Source: Zygnema cylindricum
Lineage: Eukaryota; Streptophyta; Zygnematophyceae; Zygnematales; Zygnemataceae
NCBI GenBank assembly: GCA_037447655.1
Contig: JBBHKE010000836.1
Span: forward strand, 312,001 to 372,000
DNA: 60,000 nt
Reading direction: 5' to 3'
The notes under the pieces are model-generated. The model did no database searches and was not told the origin of the DNA. It worked only from the letters and a program-made list of their open reading frames with translations. The position numbers were made by a program, and so were the translations under genes. Positions 11,587 to 21,549 of the stretch are shown here, piece after piece (position 1 is the first letter of the stretch; the number at the start of each line of letters is the position of its first letter).

Positions 11587-12396
11587 TGTACGACCACCGG
11601 TGCAGGTGGAGGAGCAGCAGTAGTAGTAGAAGTAGACATGATACACTCTCACAAGCTATCAAGAATCCTACCAAACAGCTGTTCTTAAGTGCTCACCAAT
11701 TCTTATACAAGCATCCAAACCTCACAAAACTCTATTAGAATATAGAGTAGCATAAACACTGATAACTCCCAAAGTTATAGCACAATTGACCAGACAACAC
11801 TCAAGATATAATACTCAGAAGTTTCCCAAAAACAGTCTGCAGTTTTACTACTTGGAAGTCTAGATACATAATATGTTATGCGTCCTAAGTCTTATACTTG
11901 TGTTGAACTGGCAACACCAGTGTACTTGAGAGGTACGTCAAACCACCAAGCTACCACTAATCTATCAAGCTACCACTGAGCTATCACTAAGTTACCACTG
12001 AGTTCCCACTAAGTTGACTAGAATCGTATCTATCGCAGTTGCTCTATCCTGTGCAGAATCACATTAAGAATATCAGACGTTGCGTTGTCCATACGGACCA
12101 TATCAAATATAATCGTGGTTGCCTTATCCTGTCGTGTTGCTCTTCGCTGCTGCGCTGCTCTGCTGCTGCGCTGATCTGCTGCTGCGCTGCTCTGTTGTAT
12201 AGCAGGTGCTCTGTTGTATAGCAGCTGCTGTGCTGTATAGCAGCTGCTCTGCTGTATAGCAGCTGCTCTGCTGTATAGCAGCTGCGTTGCTCTGTTGTAT
12301 AGCAGTTGCGCTACTCTGTCTGTATAGCAGCTGCGCTGCTTTGTCTGTAAAGCAGTTGCGCTGCTCTAAGACTGAAAGCTTTCCAAAAATACAACA
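11587..12396 (-). repeat. LTR2, 3' LTR of element B
   Basis: Reverse strand: starts TGTTGTATTTTTGG next to the polypurine tract (12397-12413) and ends GGTGGTCGTACA at the target duplication. Its last 155 bp include an ATG (about 11638-11640) followed by codons for STSTTTAAPPPA, in frame with Gag in the family. The 5' LTR has lost some bases here. A minisatellite occupies 12150-12372. Confidence 0.88.
12150..12372. repeat. LTR2 minisatellite with AGCAGCTGCT palindromes
   Basis: An irregular array of units around TGCTCTGCTGTATAGCAGC, about 19 bp each, lies close to the start of LTR2. Each unit contains the self-complementary core AGCAGCTGCT. The 5' LTR has a related array at 17283-17470 with a different unit number and order. 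Translated frames across it (QSSAAAIQQ-type) are repeat artefacts. Confidence 0.85.
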
Positions 12397-13509
12397 CTCC
12401 CCTAAAGCTTTAGACTCAATATCCGGGCGCAGCTGCGGTGATAAACTATTGCAGCATCGCAGCATAGCAATATAGCAATTAGCAAGTCACCTAGTCCCAC
12501 TACTTCATTATGGTGGATTTATCGTAGACAGGCAATATAGCAGTGCAGCAATTCAACTATTCACTTAATCCCACTGCGTCCCTAGAATACTTCAGCTTAG
12601 GAGCAGGAAGGGCTTTAGTGAGCACATCACCAATCATTTTTTCATTTGGCAAAGAACATAATTTAAGCACTCTAGAGAACACTTTTTCTCTTACAAAGTG
12701 TAATCGTCCATCGATGTGCTTGCTTTTGAAGTGATGACTCGGGTTAGAAGCAATGGCAATGGCAGCCTGGTTATCACACCAGATCACCTGTGGACCAACT
12801 TGCATGTATCCTTGTTCTTGTAATATGGATTTTACCCATAAGAGTTCTTTGAGGGCCCAGCTTGCTGCCATATATTCTGACTCCATTGTCGACTGTGCTG
12901 TAACCTTTTGAAGTTTGTTGCTCCAGCAGCAAGTACCGTTCCCAATTTGTAGAACGAATCCCGTGGTGGATTTTTGGCTGGGCATGTCGCCATAGCTTGC
13001 ATCACTCCATGTTTGCAGCTTGACTTCTCCTCCGCCTAGAGTGAGTTTGAGATCTTTAGTTCCGTCCAAATATCTTAAGACTCTCCTTGCTGCATCCTGA
13101 TCAGATTTTCTCGGATTTTCTAGACTCCTGCTCAGTACCCTAACTGCTGCAGCAATATCAGGACGGGTACAGTTCATAAAATATATTAAGCTTCCCACTA
13201 TATGTCTATAAGGTATTATTGTCATAGGATCATTCTCCCTGACTCTAAATATTCGCTAACAATGACACCTGGTTCTGTCTCTTCTCCCTCTAACTTCTGC
13301 CGAAACTCTATTGGAGTTAAACATCCTTTTGCCCCCCGCATTCCGTACTCATCTAACATGATTCCAATAGCCTCTTTTTGAGTCATTTTTATTATTTTCT
13401 TATTTGTGTCCCTCTCTACCTGGATACCCAAAATATATTTTGCCTCACCAAGGTCTTTCATCTCGAACCGTGAGTTTAGAGCAGTTTTGATTTTGTTAAT
13501 TTCAGCCAT
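12397..13509 (-). pseudogene. RT C-terminal part and RNase H of element B
   Basis: Two adjacent open frames (13222-13509, 12557-13225) cover the RT connection region (FEMKDLGEAKYILGIQVER) and a full RNase H. Landmarks are YFMNCTRPDIAAAVRVLSRS, TWSDASYGDMPSQKSTTGF, STMESEYMAASWALKELLW and CDNQAAIAIASNPSHHFKSK. It ends with LTKALPAPKL, 30 codons before the polypurine tract. The two frames meet by a frameshift at about 13222. RNase H itself is uninterrupted for 222 codons and keeps the D, E, D residues expected. Confidence 0.88.
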
Positions 13510-13521
13510 TGATTTGCTAAT

Positions 13522-14415
13522 TTATAGCAAATCATCTACATATATTGCTATATACACTATCCCATTTTCACCCTTTAGAATGTAGACAGAGTGATCAGAA
13601 CTTATCCTTTGAAATCCTAGACTAGTCAAGAATTCATCAAGCTTTATATTCCACTGGCTAGGGGCCTGTTTTAGGCCGTACAAAGATTTTAGCAACTTGC
13701 ATACTAAGTGCTCTTTTCCTGGTTCCACATACTTTTCAGGCTGCTGCATGTAAATTGTCTCTTCTAGTTCTCCATGCAAAAAAGTCGTTTTTACATCCAT
13801 CCGATGGATTTCCATATCTTCTATAGCAGCTAGGGACAGCAAAATCGTAACTGTTGGAAATCTTACAACCGGAGAAAATGTTTCTTCAAAATCGATTCCT
13901 TCCTTTTGATTGTACCCCTTCGCCACAAGTCTGGCCTTATAGCGTTCAATGGTGTTATCGGGATTCAACTTCACCTTGAATACCCATTTGCTGCCGATCG
14001 CTTTTCGGTCCGGAGGAAGGTCCACAAGCTCCCATGTTTGAGCCTCCATGATTGACTTCATTTCGTCGTTTGCCGCCTCAATCCAGTGATGCCGCTCTGG
14101 TGATGAGAAGGCCTCTTGGATTGTCAAGGGCTTCCCTGAAACTGCCGAGTAGGCAAAGTTATAGCTTGCTTGCAGGCGACTGCTTGATCTTCTTCCCCCC
14201 GGAAATTCTGAGGCTGAGATCGTCGGATGCCGCGCATTGCGCTGATTCTGCTGATTGCGCTGGTTGCGATCCGTGTCTTGCTGATTGCGCTGGTTGCGAT
14301 CCGTGTGTTCCTGATTGCTGTGTTGGTCCAAAGTTGGTGAGGAACTTGGAGAGAGTCTGACTCCGAAGTCATTATCGGAGTTTGTGGAATCTGCGGGACA
14401 ATTTCCTGCATGCAA
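13522..14415 (-). CDS. Reverse transcriptase N-terminal half with linker, element B
   Basis: This 297-codon open frame starts with the integrase-RT linker, which holds a repeated RNQRNQQ-type stretch encoded by a short tandem repeat (about 14240-14320). RT proper follows: [68 protein letters not shown] and, at its end, IAIYVDDLL. The catalytic YVDD is intact. A stop just after YVDDLL separates it from 13222-13509. It is part of one polyprotein, not an independent gene, so the start codon is arbitrary. Confidence 0.85.
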   Translation of the reverse strand: MHAGNCPADSTNSDNDFGVRLSPSSSPTLDQHSNQEHTDRNQRNQQDTDRNQRNQQNQRNARHPTISASEFPGGRRSSSRLQASYNFAYSAVSGKPLTIQEAFSSPERHHWIEAANDEMKSIMEAQTWELVDLPPDRKAIGSKWVFKVKLNPDNTIERYKARLVAKGYNQKEGIDFEETFSPVVRFPTVTILLSLAAIEDMEIHRMDVKTTFLHGELEETIYMQQPEKYVEPGKEHLVCKLLKSLYGLKQAPSQWNIKLDEFLTSLGFQRISSDHSVYILKGENGIVYIAIYVDDLL

Positions 14416-14496
14416 TCTAAGATGACATACTCCTATACTTTTTCTTGCTTTTGCTGCTCTGTCATTTGAAATAAATCTATGGAGTCTAGTTCATCT

Positions 14497-15365
14497 TTAA
14501 CAATGATGTTTCTGGCTACAACTATTTTTCTGCCTTTCAAACACCAAGACTCTATAACCTTTTGAGTGATCATCATATCCTAACAGAATACCCGGTAATC
14601 CCTTCGGTTCCATTTTCCATCTATCTGTAGATGTATCCAATATAAAGCATTGACTACCAAAGACCTTGAAATGGCTAACATCTGGTTTGCTACGTGTCCA
14701 GATTTCGTAGGGAGTTGTTTCTACTGATCTTGATCCTATCCTATTTTTAATATAAACTGCACAGTTTAGAGCCTCAGCCCAGAATTTTGGATCCACAGTT
14801 TTTTCTGCGAGCATAGACCTAGAGCTTTCCGTGAGAGATCTATTCAGCCTTTCCGACACCCTATTTTGTTCCGGTGAATATGGAACAGTCAATAGATGAC
14901 TAATGCCTTCCTCGAGTAAAAAGGTTTCAAATTCTTTTGATATATATTCACCACCATTGTCCGATCTGAGCTGCAAAATAGATGAATTATGAAGTTTTTC
15001 AGCCCATGCTTTATAGTGTTTGAAGTGTCCAAACACTTCACTCTTCTCGTTCATGAAGTAAACTTTTGTAAACCTAGAGAAATCATCTGTGAAGGTGACC
15101 ATATATTTCATCCCTCCAGCAGATGGAACCTTCGCCGGACCAAAGACATCCGAATGAATTTGTTATAAAAGTTTCGTTGACTGATGCTCAAACTGCTTAG
15201 GAAATGGCAATCTGTGGATTTTGCCTAACGCGCAACCATCGCAAGTTTTGACCGGTCCATCTGTGATTGATACGCCCTCTATTTTTCCAGCAATGACCAT
15301 TTTCCTCAAACTATCATAATTAACATGGCCTAATCTTTTATGCCATAACTCATCTGAGTGAAAAC
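14497..15365 (-). pseudogene. Integrase of element B
   Basis: On the reverse strand the HHCC zinc-finger region comes first, in shifted frame (LWHKRLGHVNYDSLRKM, then TCDGCALGKIHRLPFPK, about 15165-15350). The catalytic core follows, open from 15111: VTFTDDFSRFTKVYF, LQLRSDNGGEYISKEF and SPEQNRVSERLNRSL, giving the three acidic residues D, D and E. The C-terminal part has TPYEIWTRSKPDVSHFKVFG and LGYDDHSKGYRV. One TAA lies between zinc finger and core, and a frameshift lies at about 15350. The core is otherwise complete. Confidence 0.87.
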
Positions 15366-15902
15366 ACCGGAGTACAAAACATCATTCTCCTTTGTATTAG
15401 CCATATCCATGGGATACATCTTGCTACTATCTCTAGTTCCTGTAACCGCAACCTTGCCATTTTTGCTAACAACCTCCGGACCATTTTTCAAATTAACCTC
15501 AAAGCCTTTACTCTCTACCAACGACGTAGAAAACAGATTTTTCTTAAAGTCAGGCACAAATAAGACATTGTGAAGAGTCCTTTCAGTTGCTTTTCCTTCT
15601 ACATCAACTAGTAAGGACACATCACCCACAGCACGAGTTTGGACACTCATTCCACAAGCATAATAAATATTTTTCTCCAACGTTGCATCAATATTTTTGA
15701 AGATGGTCTTGTTCCAGCACATGTGGGCTGACGCTCTTGTATCCATTATCCATCCGGGGTCCTTCGCACCCTCCATTGCAGCCGCCATAGGGAATAGATC
15801 CGGATCGTCCTCCGTAGAAAGTGTCAAAGTCTCGTCTTGGAGAGACGATGAAGCCGAAAATAGTGCGTTTCCACGAGGTGTAGTCCCCGTGAAGCCTTTG
15901 TA
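15366..15902 (-). pseudogene. Protease of element B
   Basis: The open frame (to 15827) encodes an aspartic protease region: WIMDTRASAHMCWNK, GDVSLLVDVEGKA, LHNVLFVPDFKKNLFSTSLV and SKGFEVNLKNGPEVV. The active-site triplet is D-T-R where the family and element A (D-T-G) have glycine. This change is expected to inactivate the protease. The segment before it joins the Gag C-terminus through a stop. Confidence 0.85.
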
Positions 15903-16686
15903 AAACTAGCTTTGTTGCCATCCCTGCAGGTATAAACTAGTATCGTTAGCTTTTTTAAGCTTAGGACAAAATTTGTATCCATGACCTCTCTCACTACAAT
16001 AAAAGCATGCATTGTTGGATTCTCTATTTCCACCTTGATTAAAATGTCTGAACTGATTAAACTGATTCCTTTTCTGATTAAACTATCCCTTTATCTCAAA
16101 GTCTGAATTAAAAGCCTCTACTTGCTCAACATTGTGAATATTAGATGTAGCTTCCTCCTCTGGTAAAATATTGATGGCTAACTGTAAAGTCCAGCTAGCT
16201 TTATCTTTTTGTTTGAGCATGTCAGATGCTCCTTTCATACTACGAGGGAGACTTCTCATGAGCAATGCCGCCTGTTGAAAAAGAGGAAACACCCCACCTG
16301 CACAAGCATGTGCATCTACAAGGATACGAAATTTGTTAGAATATTCAGCCATTGTACCGCCAGTGTACTTATAGTCCCAAATTTTTCCAGCCAATAGAAG
16401 CTCTTTCTGGACATTCGCCTTTTCATAATCACTTTTAAGAGATATCCAGATATCAATTGCTTTTTTCATCTTTATCCGAGACATAGCTAAGTCCTCAGAT
16501 ATACAAAATTTCAGAATAAAATGAGCTTGCGTATTTTTCTTAGACCATGACGGATCATATTCATCCAGCGAACCATCCAATATATCCAAAAGATTGACAT
16601 TTTCAAAATGAGTTTCCACCATATCTGCCCAATAAGCATACTTATTCCCGGAAAATATAGGAATTCTTGATGACAGGCCCATAACT
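15903..16686 (-). pseudogene. Gag of element B
   Basis: Best start is the ATG at 16682-16680, inside the primer-binding site, reading MGLSSRIPIFSGNKYAYW. This aligns with the Gag starts of A, E and I. The frame is open for about 200 codons, with UBN2-like capsid motifs (DILDGSLDEYDPSWSKKN, SYEKANVQKELLLAGKIWDY in slightly varied form, LLMRSLPRSMKGASDM). A stop at 16083 interrupts it. The zinc knuckle CFYCSERGHGYKFC (C-X2-C-X4-H-X4-C) follows at about 15975-16020. An upstream ATG in the LTR (16740) is out of frame because of a small LTR deletion. Confidence 0.85.
16676..16685 (-). promoter_or_regulatory. Half-tRNA primer-binding site of element B
   Basis: Reverse strand GTTATGGGCC begins one base after the LTR end (…AACAACA). 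It is complementary to the anticodon arm of initiator tRNA-Met (GGCCCATAAC), not to the tRNA 3' end. The internal ATG would pair with the CAU anticodon and is in frame with Gag. Confidence 0.75.
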
Positions 16687-17495
16687 TGTTGTTCTATAAC
16701 ATGCAGGTGGAGGAGCAGCAGTAGTAGTAGAAGTAGACATGATACACTCTCAGAAGCTATCAAGAATCCTACCAAACAGCTGTTCTTAAGTGCTCACCAA
16801 TTCTTATACAAGCTTCAAAACCTCACAAAACTCTATCAAAATATAGAGTAGCATGAACAATGATAACTCCCAAAGTTATAGCTGAATTGACTTGACAACA
16901 CTCATGATATAATACTCAGAAGTTTCCCAAAAACAGTCTGCAGTTTTACTACTTGGAAGTCTGGATACATAATATGTTATGAGTCCTAAGTCTTATACTT
17001 GTGTTGAACTGGCAACACCAGTGTACTTGAGAGGTACGTCAAACCACCAAGCTACCACTAATCTGTCAAGCTACCATTGAGCTATCACTAAGCTACCACT
17101 GAGCTATCACTAAGCTACCACTGAGTTACCCACTAAGTTACCACTGAGTTCCCACTAAGTTGACTAGAATCGTATCTATCGCAGTTACTTTATCCTGTAC
17201 AGAATCACATTAAGAATATCAGACGTTGCGTTGTCCGTACGGACCATATCAAATATAATCGTGGTTGCCTTGTCCTAACACAGCTTCGCTGTTTTGCTGC
17301 TGCGCTGCTCTCCTGTATAGCAACAACTCTGCTGTATAGCAGCTGCTCTGCTCTATAGCAGCTGCTCTGCTGTATAGCAGCTGCTTTGCTCTGTTGTATA
17401 GCAGCTGCGCTGCTCTGTCTGTATAGCAGCTGCGCTGCTTTGTCTTTAAAGCAGCTGCGCTGCTCTGAGTCTAAAAGCTTTCCGAAAAGACAACA
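16687..17495 (-). repeat. LTR2, 5' LTR of element B
   Basis: Starts TGTTGTCTTTTCGG on the reverse strand at the target duplication and ends GAACAACA at the primer-binding site. Compared with the 3' copy it lacks a few bases just before the end (CCGGTGGTC region), which puts the LTR-borne ATG out of frame with Gag. It has extra units of a second short tandem repeat, CTACCACTGAGCTATCACTA, at about 17060-17160. Confidence 0.88.
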
Positions 17496-18246
17496 ATATC
17501 CATAACCCTTCTCATAACAATATTACCAGACCCTTCTCATAACAATAAAACGAAACAGTAGAAGATTGTCGATTTGGCCTCTTATTAAACTGATTAAATT
17601 GATTCTGATTCTGGTGAAACTAATTCCTCTTCTGATTAAACTGAGCTCTTTTGTCAAAGTGTGTTGCAAAAGCTTCAACCTTTCCTTCTCCTTCAAGGAG
17701 TTTAGTATTATACTCTTCCTCCAATATATGATTATATGTTAATTGAAACGACCAACTAGCTTTATCACGACTCTTTAAATGAGCTGACACACCTTTCATG
17801 CTACTAGGAAGTCCTCTAATAAGCAAAGTTGCCTGCTGAAACTCAGGAAATGACCCCCCAGCAGAGGAGTGTGCATCAATAAGTGCACGAAAGTTGTCAC
17901 AATACTTGACCATAGTTTCCCCCATGTATTTGTACCCCCAAATTTTTCCAGCCACCAAGAGCTCTTCTTGGAAATTCGCTTTTTCAAAAGCGGATTTCAG
18001 TGATGTCCAAATCTCCTTCACCTTCTTCATTTTCAGGCGAGACATGACCATATTTAATGAAATACAAAAAGAAAATTGTTCCTTGCTATTGAATTCTTTT
18101 TCGCCCAACTAGGATTTGTTTCATCAAGGGAGCCATCCAAGATCCCCAATAAGTCAGCAGTTTCAAACAAAGATTCAACCATCGCCGCCCTATAAGGATA
18201 CTTTTGGCCATTGAAGATAGGAATTATTGACGAAAGGCCCATAACG
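17496..18246 (-). pseudogene. Gag N-terminal part of element A
   Basis: The frame begins in the LTR (ATG at 18305-18303, STFNTTVSPPT) or at the primer-binding-site ATG at 18242-18240 (MGLSSIIPIFNGQKYPY). It continues through LLGILDGSLDETNPSW to a frameshift at about 18060. Then come 162 codons of UBN2-like capsid (SAFEKANFQEELLVAGKIWG, LLIRGLPSSMKGVSAHLK). A stop at 17620 precedes the first half of the zinc knuckle (FYCYEKG). A short direct duplication follows (about 17505-17545). Element B then interrupts at 17495. Confidence 0.83.
18236..18245 (-). promoter_or_regulatory. Half-tRNA primer-binding site of element A
   Basis: Reverse strand GTTATGGGCC, one base downstream of the LTR1 end GAACAACA. 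It has the same complement to the initiator tRNA-Met anticodon arm as in element B. The ATG within it is in the Gag frame. Confidence 0.75.
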
Positions 18247-19262
18247 TGTTGTTCTACGACCACCGCTGCAGTAGGAGGACTAACAGTAGTATTGAAAGTA
18301 GACATGGAAAATAGCAAAAGCTATCAAACACCTACTCAACAGCCAACTTTGAGCTTACACAAAATATGACTCAAAAGACCAAAATGCCTCAAATTTCTCA
18401 CAATGATACACAAAAGAGTAAACTGAAAATTCTCAAAATTGCACCCAAAATGATTTAGTGAACCATAAGATATGATGTGTGGAAGTTTCCCAAAATCTGC
18501 CCTTAGAAAATCATATTCACAAAACTGGATACTACAAAATTGGCTAAGTCCTAAGCTATATACTCACAGTGTGTATCTACTGGTCTACACTAATTTGGGT
18601 AACTATTATTGCGGTTATTATCTTGACTAACGAGAAATTACAATACCTGTGCGTTAGTGTTCTGTTAGTACCTCAAAAACCTTAATTGCTACTTTCCAAA
18701 AACCTAATTAGTTGAACAATATTTTTAATTACACTAAACTACAAAACAATGTTTTTTCAGATATTTTTAGATATTGAACCGTACACAAAACGTTCCAGAT
18801 GCTTAGTCAGCGGTAGTCGCCAAAGTCCAGCCGACTGTGGTCGTGTAGTACGAAGCACCTGAGTGCTTCGTCACTTGTGGTCCCATGTGAATCACGCTTG
18901 TGGTCCCTCGTGAATCACACTTGTGGTCCCAGGTGAATCGCGTCCGTTGGAACAAATTCAATTGACGATGGTACCGTCGAACCATATCATATATTTTCGG
19001 AATACTCGGTTCAGATTCCGTTCGTCCGATCCTGTGAATCCAATCGTCAACTGCGTGACGCGTGTGGCTCACTGTCGACGCCACTCCGTAAAACCTGCAT
19101 ACGTTCTCTTGCCGACACGTGTCCTTATAAAAGTACAATATACTCTATTGTACTTTTGCTACTGTAACACTAATTAAGGTAAGTATTACAACAGACTACT
19201 TAGAAATTATTCTAAGTTATTTTAGCCCTAGCTACTGAAATAAAGATTTCTAAATTACAACA
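18247..19262 (-). repeat. LTR1 shared by A0 (3' LTR) and A (5' LTR)
   Basis: One LTR serves both sides: at 19263 it abuts the polypurine tract and RNase H tail of A0, and at 18246 it abuts the primer-binding site and gag of A. It matches the 3' LTR of A over the full length, including three 23-bp CTTGTGG units (18874-18942). A TATA-like TTTTATAAGG lies on the reverse strand near 19125. Confidence 0.88.
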
Positions 19263-19980
19263 CTCCCCTAAATCTCTAGACTAAGTTACTCACTTAGTCC
19301 AATAGCATCTCTGTAAAACTGTAACTTAAGAGCGGGAAGGGCTTTTGTTAACATGTCAGCCACCAAATTCTCGTTCGGTAAATAATACAATTTAGCGACT
19401 TTTGCAAGTACTTTTTCTATAACAAAGTGAAGTCTAACATCCATGTATTTGCTCTTAAAGTGATGGCTCGGGTTAGAGGCAATGTCTAACATCCATGTGT
19501 TTGATTTTAAAGTGATGGCTAAGGTTAGAGGCAATTGTAATGGCTGCCTGGAAGTCACACCAGATAGCGTGAGGACCAGTTTGCATATACCCAAGTTCTT
19601 CTAAAATGGACTTGACTCATAGGAGCTCCTTGAGGGCGGAAGCAGCTGCCATATATCTTGACTCCATTGTGGATTGAGCTGTAACCTTTTGTAATTTGTT
19701 ACTCTAGCAGCAAGTTCAATCTCCAATTTTTAGAACAAAGCCGGTCGTAGACTTTCGGCTTGGCATGTCTCTATAGCTAGCATCGCTCCACGTTTGTATT
19801 TTCACCTCTCCTCCTCCGAGTACAAGCTTAAGATTTTGAGTACCTGCAAGATATCTCAACACCCTTTTTGCAGCTTCCGAATTTGCCTTTTTAGGATTCT
19901 GTAGGCTTCTACTCAAGACTCCCACAACTGCTGCAATGTCGGGTCTCGTACAATTCATAAAATAAATAAAACTTCTGTCG
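19263..19980 (-). pseudogene. RNase H tail of upstream tandem copy A0
   Basis: The reverse strand encodes YFMNCTRPDIAAVVGVLSRS, KRVLRYLAGTQNLKLVLGGG, IQTWSDASYRDMPSRKS and, later, LTKALPALKL, followed by the polypurine tract at 19263. It breaks off at about 19980 into unrelated DNA, so the rest of A0 is absent. A 52-bp tandem duplication (19433-19484 and 19485-19536) repeats the SNPSHHFKSK-coding segment. Confidence 0.83.
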
Positions 19981-21549
19981 TGCATGACAGGACTAATGTG
20001 AATGGCATGCATTAGATCTAGCTTGAGTCGCCGAGAGACATCAGGATGTAGTCCATCAATGCATATGTATAGCATTCGTGACAACAACCAGCATACAAAG
20101 CATTTATTCAGCAAGGAAACAATAAAGGAAGCTGCCGGGAAAAACAAACATGCGAAACACATAGACTGGAAAAAATAAAAGATACAGCAAGGTCGGGTAA
20201 GTAAGGTTGGAATTCCATATTTGCGACAGTAGCCACTAGGCCCTGAAGTCTTTCAAATATACCCTACAGGAGTCCAACCAGCTGTGGAAAACCCTGTCGG
20301 AACTGGACGTAGGAGCCGAGATAGCCGGTTCTCACAAAGCCAGACAAGCCAGGAACTTCACCGCCACAGCCCACGTTCTGACAGCAAGATAGCAAGATCG
20401 AACCAGATTCACCCAACGCAAGTCTCACTCCAAAGCAAGAAAACAACAATATGGAGGGAAACCTTGCAAGATGGCGTGCGCCGGTAGATTAGGTAAGGTC
20501 TTTGGTACAAGAGAGAAAATATGGGGAATAGGGCTCAAAGACACTCCCTAGCCTGAACTATGGATCTGCGAGCAAACCCTAACTCAAACTAGCCTGTCAG
20601 TAGATATCCAGAATCAAAACCTAAGTGTTTCGGCAAATTCCTAGGGAAAAAACTCTGTCAGAAAACGACAACGCTCCAATGTTGGATTCCCGTGTTCTTA
20701 ATTTGCAAAACTGTTCTAGCATGCCATTTGGCATTTATCCTATGCTGGTACTAGCCGTACAGCTACACTAATTTCTATGTGTCTCTGAGCGTGCAGGTTT
20801 CTATGTTTAAACGCTGTTTCCTCCACAATTACAGTTGAGCAGATTCAAGATTAAAATTGAATTTATTTGCACATCATATTTTACTACATTTTTTCTCGTA
20901 GTGGCTGACTTTCACAAAACTATCGAATTCAAGAGGAAAAATGCATTAAACCACTGAAAAGGATAATTTTGATAAAAGTCTATCCATCTAAATTAAAAAC
21001 ACAAAACATCTCGAATAAAACACGACACATATGAACCCACCACTCGCATTCGGTATCTAATACAAAAGAACCAACACAAAAAATGGTTATCCACAAGGAA
21101 AAAAATAGATAAAGTTGAGGCAAATATAAAATGTACGATGAAAAAAATGTAAATCATAAAAACATTGGAAATTTTATAAACGTTAACCTTCATTAAATAA
21201 AAAACATAAAAACATAACAAAAAAACCAGATTATTGAGTAGTACACTTCGAATTTGATACCTGCCATCTATTTTATAAAACCTGAAAACTGCCTGATCAA
21301 TGATCATGCCTAATGATCATGCCTAATGAATAATCTTGTATTACCTCCGGTCTTCAAATATTGCCCTTACAATTCTTAATGTTCTAATCTCATTGCAACA
21401 TATCTCCTCTTCTCATGCTCTTTTTTCTTCAATTTGTAACTAATCTTGTTGGCCACAATGGAATGAATCTATTTGAAGCTAACCCACTTGGTCCCTCCAA
21501 ATTCAATCACTCTATTACAAATACCTAACCAATTTCTAAGCATCAACCT
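19981..21549. other. Unassigned DNA, no gene recognised
   Basis: No frame gives a recognisable protein. 20160-20700 is richer in G+C than its surroundings, and 20880-21300 is strongly AT-rich. The junction at 19980 cuts element A0, so this is the far side of a deletion or of an insertion of unknown type. The last part (about 21300-21550) leads into the Harbinger pseudogene and may be its downstream flank. Confidence 0.35.

Larger units (their letters stand above)
11587..17495 (-). mobile_element. Copia element B (LTR2 family), complete, inserted in A
   Basis: B is 5.9 kb with two similar LTRs (16687-17495, 809 bp; 11587-12396, 810 bp), primer-binding site, gag, protease, integrase, RT, RNase H and polypurine tract in copia order. 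Five-base direct repeats ATATC flank it exactly (11582-11586 and 17496-17500). Removing B and one repeat restores the reading frame of A's zinc knuckle. It is the best-preserved element here: the RT box YVDD and the integrase D-D-E residues are present. A 5' LTR deletion, several stops and a protease G-to-R change mean it is no longer autonomous. Confidence 0.92.
7080..19262 (-). mobile_element. Copia element A (LTR1 family), split by element B
   Basis: A runs on the reverse strand from its 5' LTR (18247-19262, 1016 bp) to its 3' LTR (7080-8090, 1011 bp). Without element B (11587-17495) it is about 6.27 kb, normal for copia. TGTCA at 7075-7079 is the expected position of a target duplication, but the partner copy is lost because the 5' LTR abuts another element body (A0). 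Gag lies on both sides of B. Order is gag, protease, integrase, RT, RNase H. All genes are broken, and the RT centre is replaced by foreign filler at 9055-9330. Confidence 0.85.

Noticed and set aside
12150-12372. CRISPR-like spaced repeats
   Set aside because: Units are contiguous and degenerate with no unique spacers, in a eukaryotic LTR.
12124-12465. 113-codon frame with repeated Ala/Gln/Ser motifs
   Set aside because: Pure translation of the LTR2 minisatellite; repeat units are DNA-level and the two LTRs vary in unit number.
20284-20487. 67-codon frame in the GC-richer block after A0
   Set aside because: Arg/Ser/Gln-rich without any recognisable motif; equally open on the other strand.
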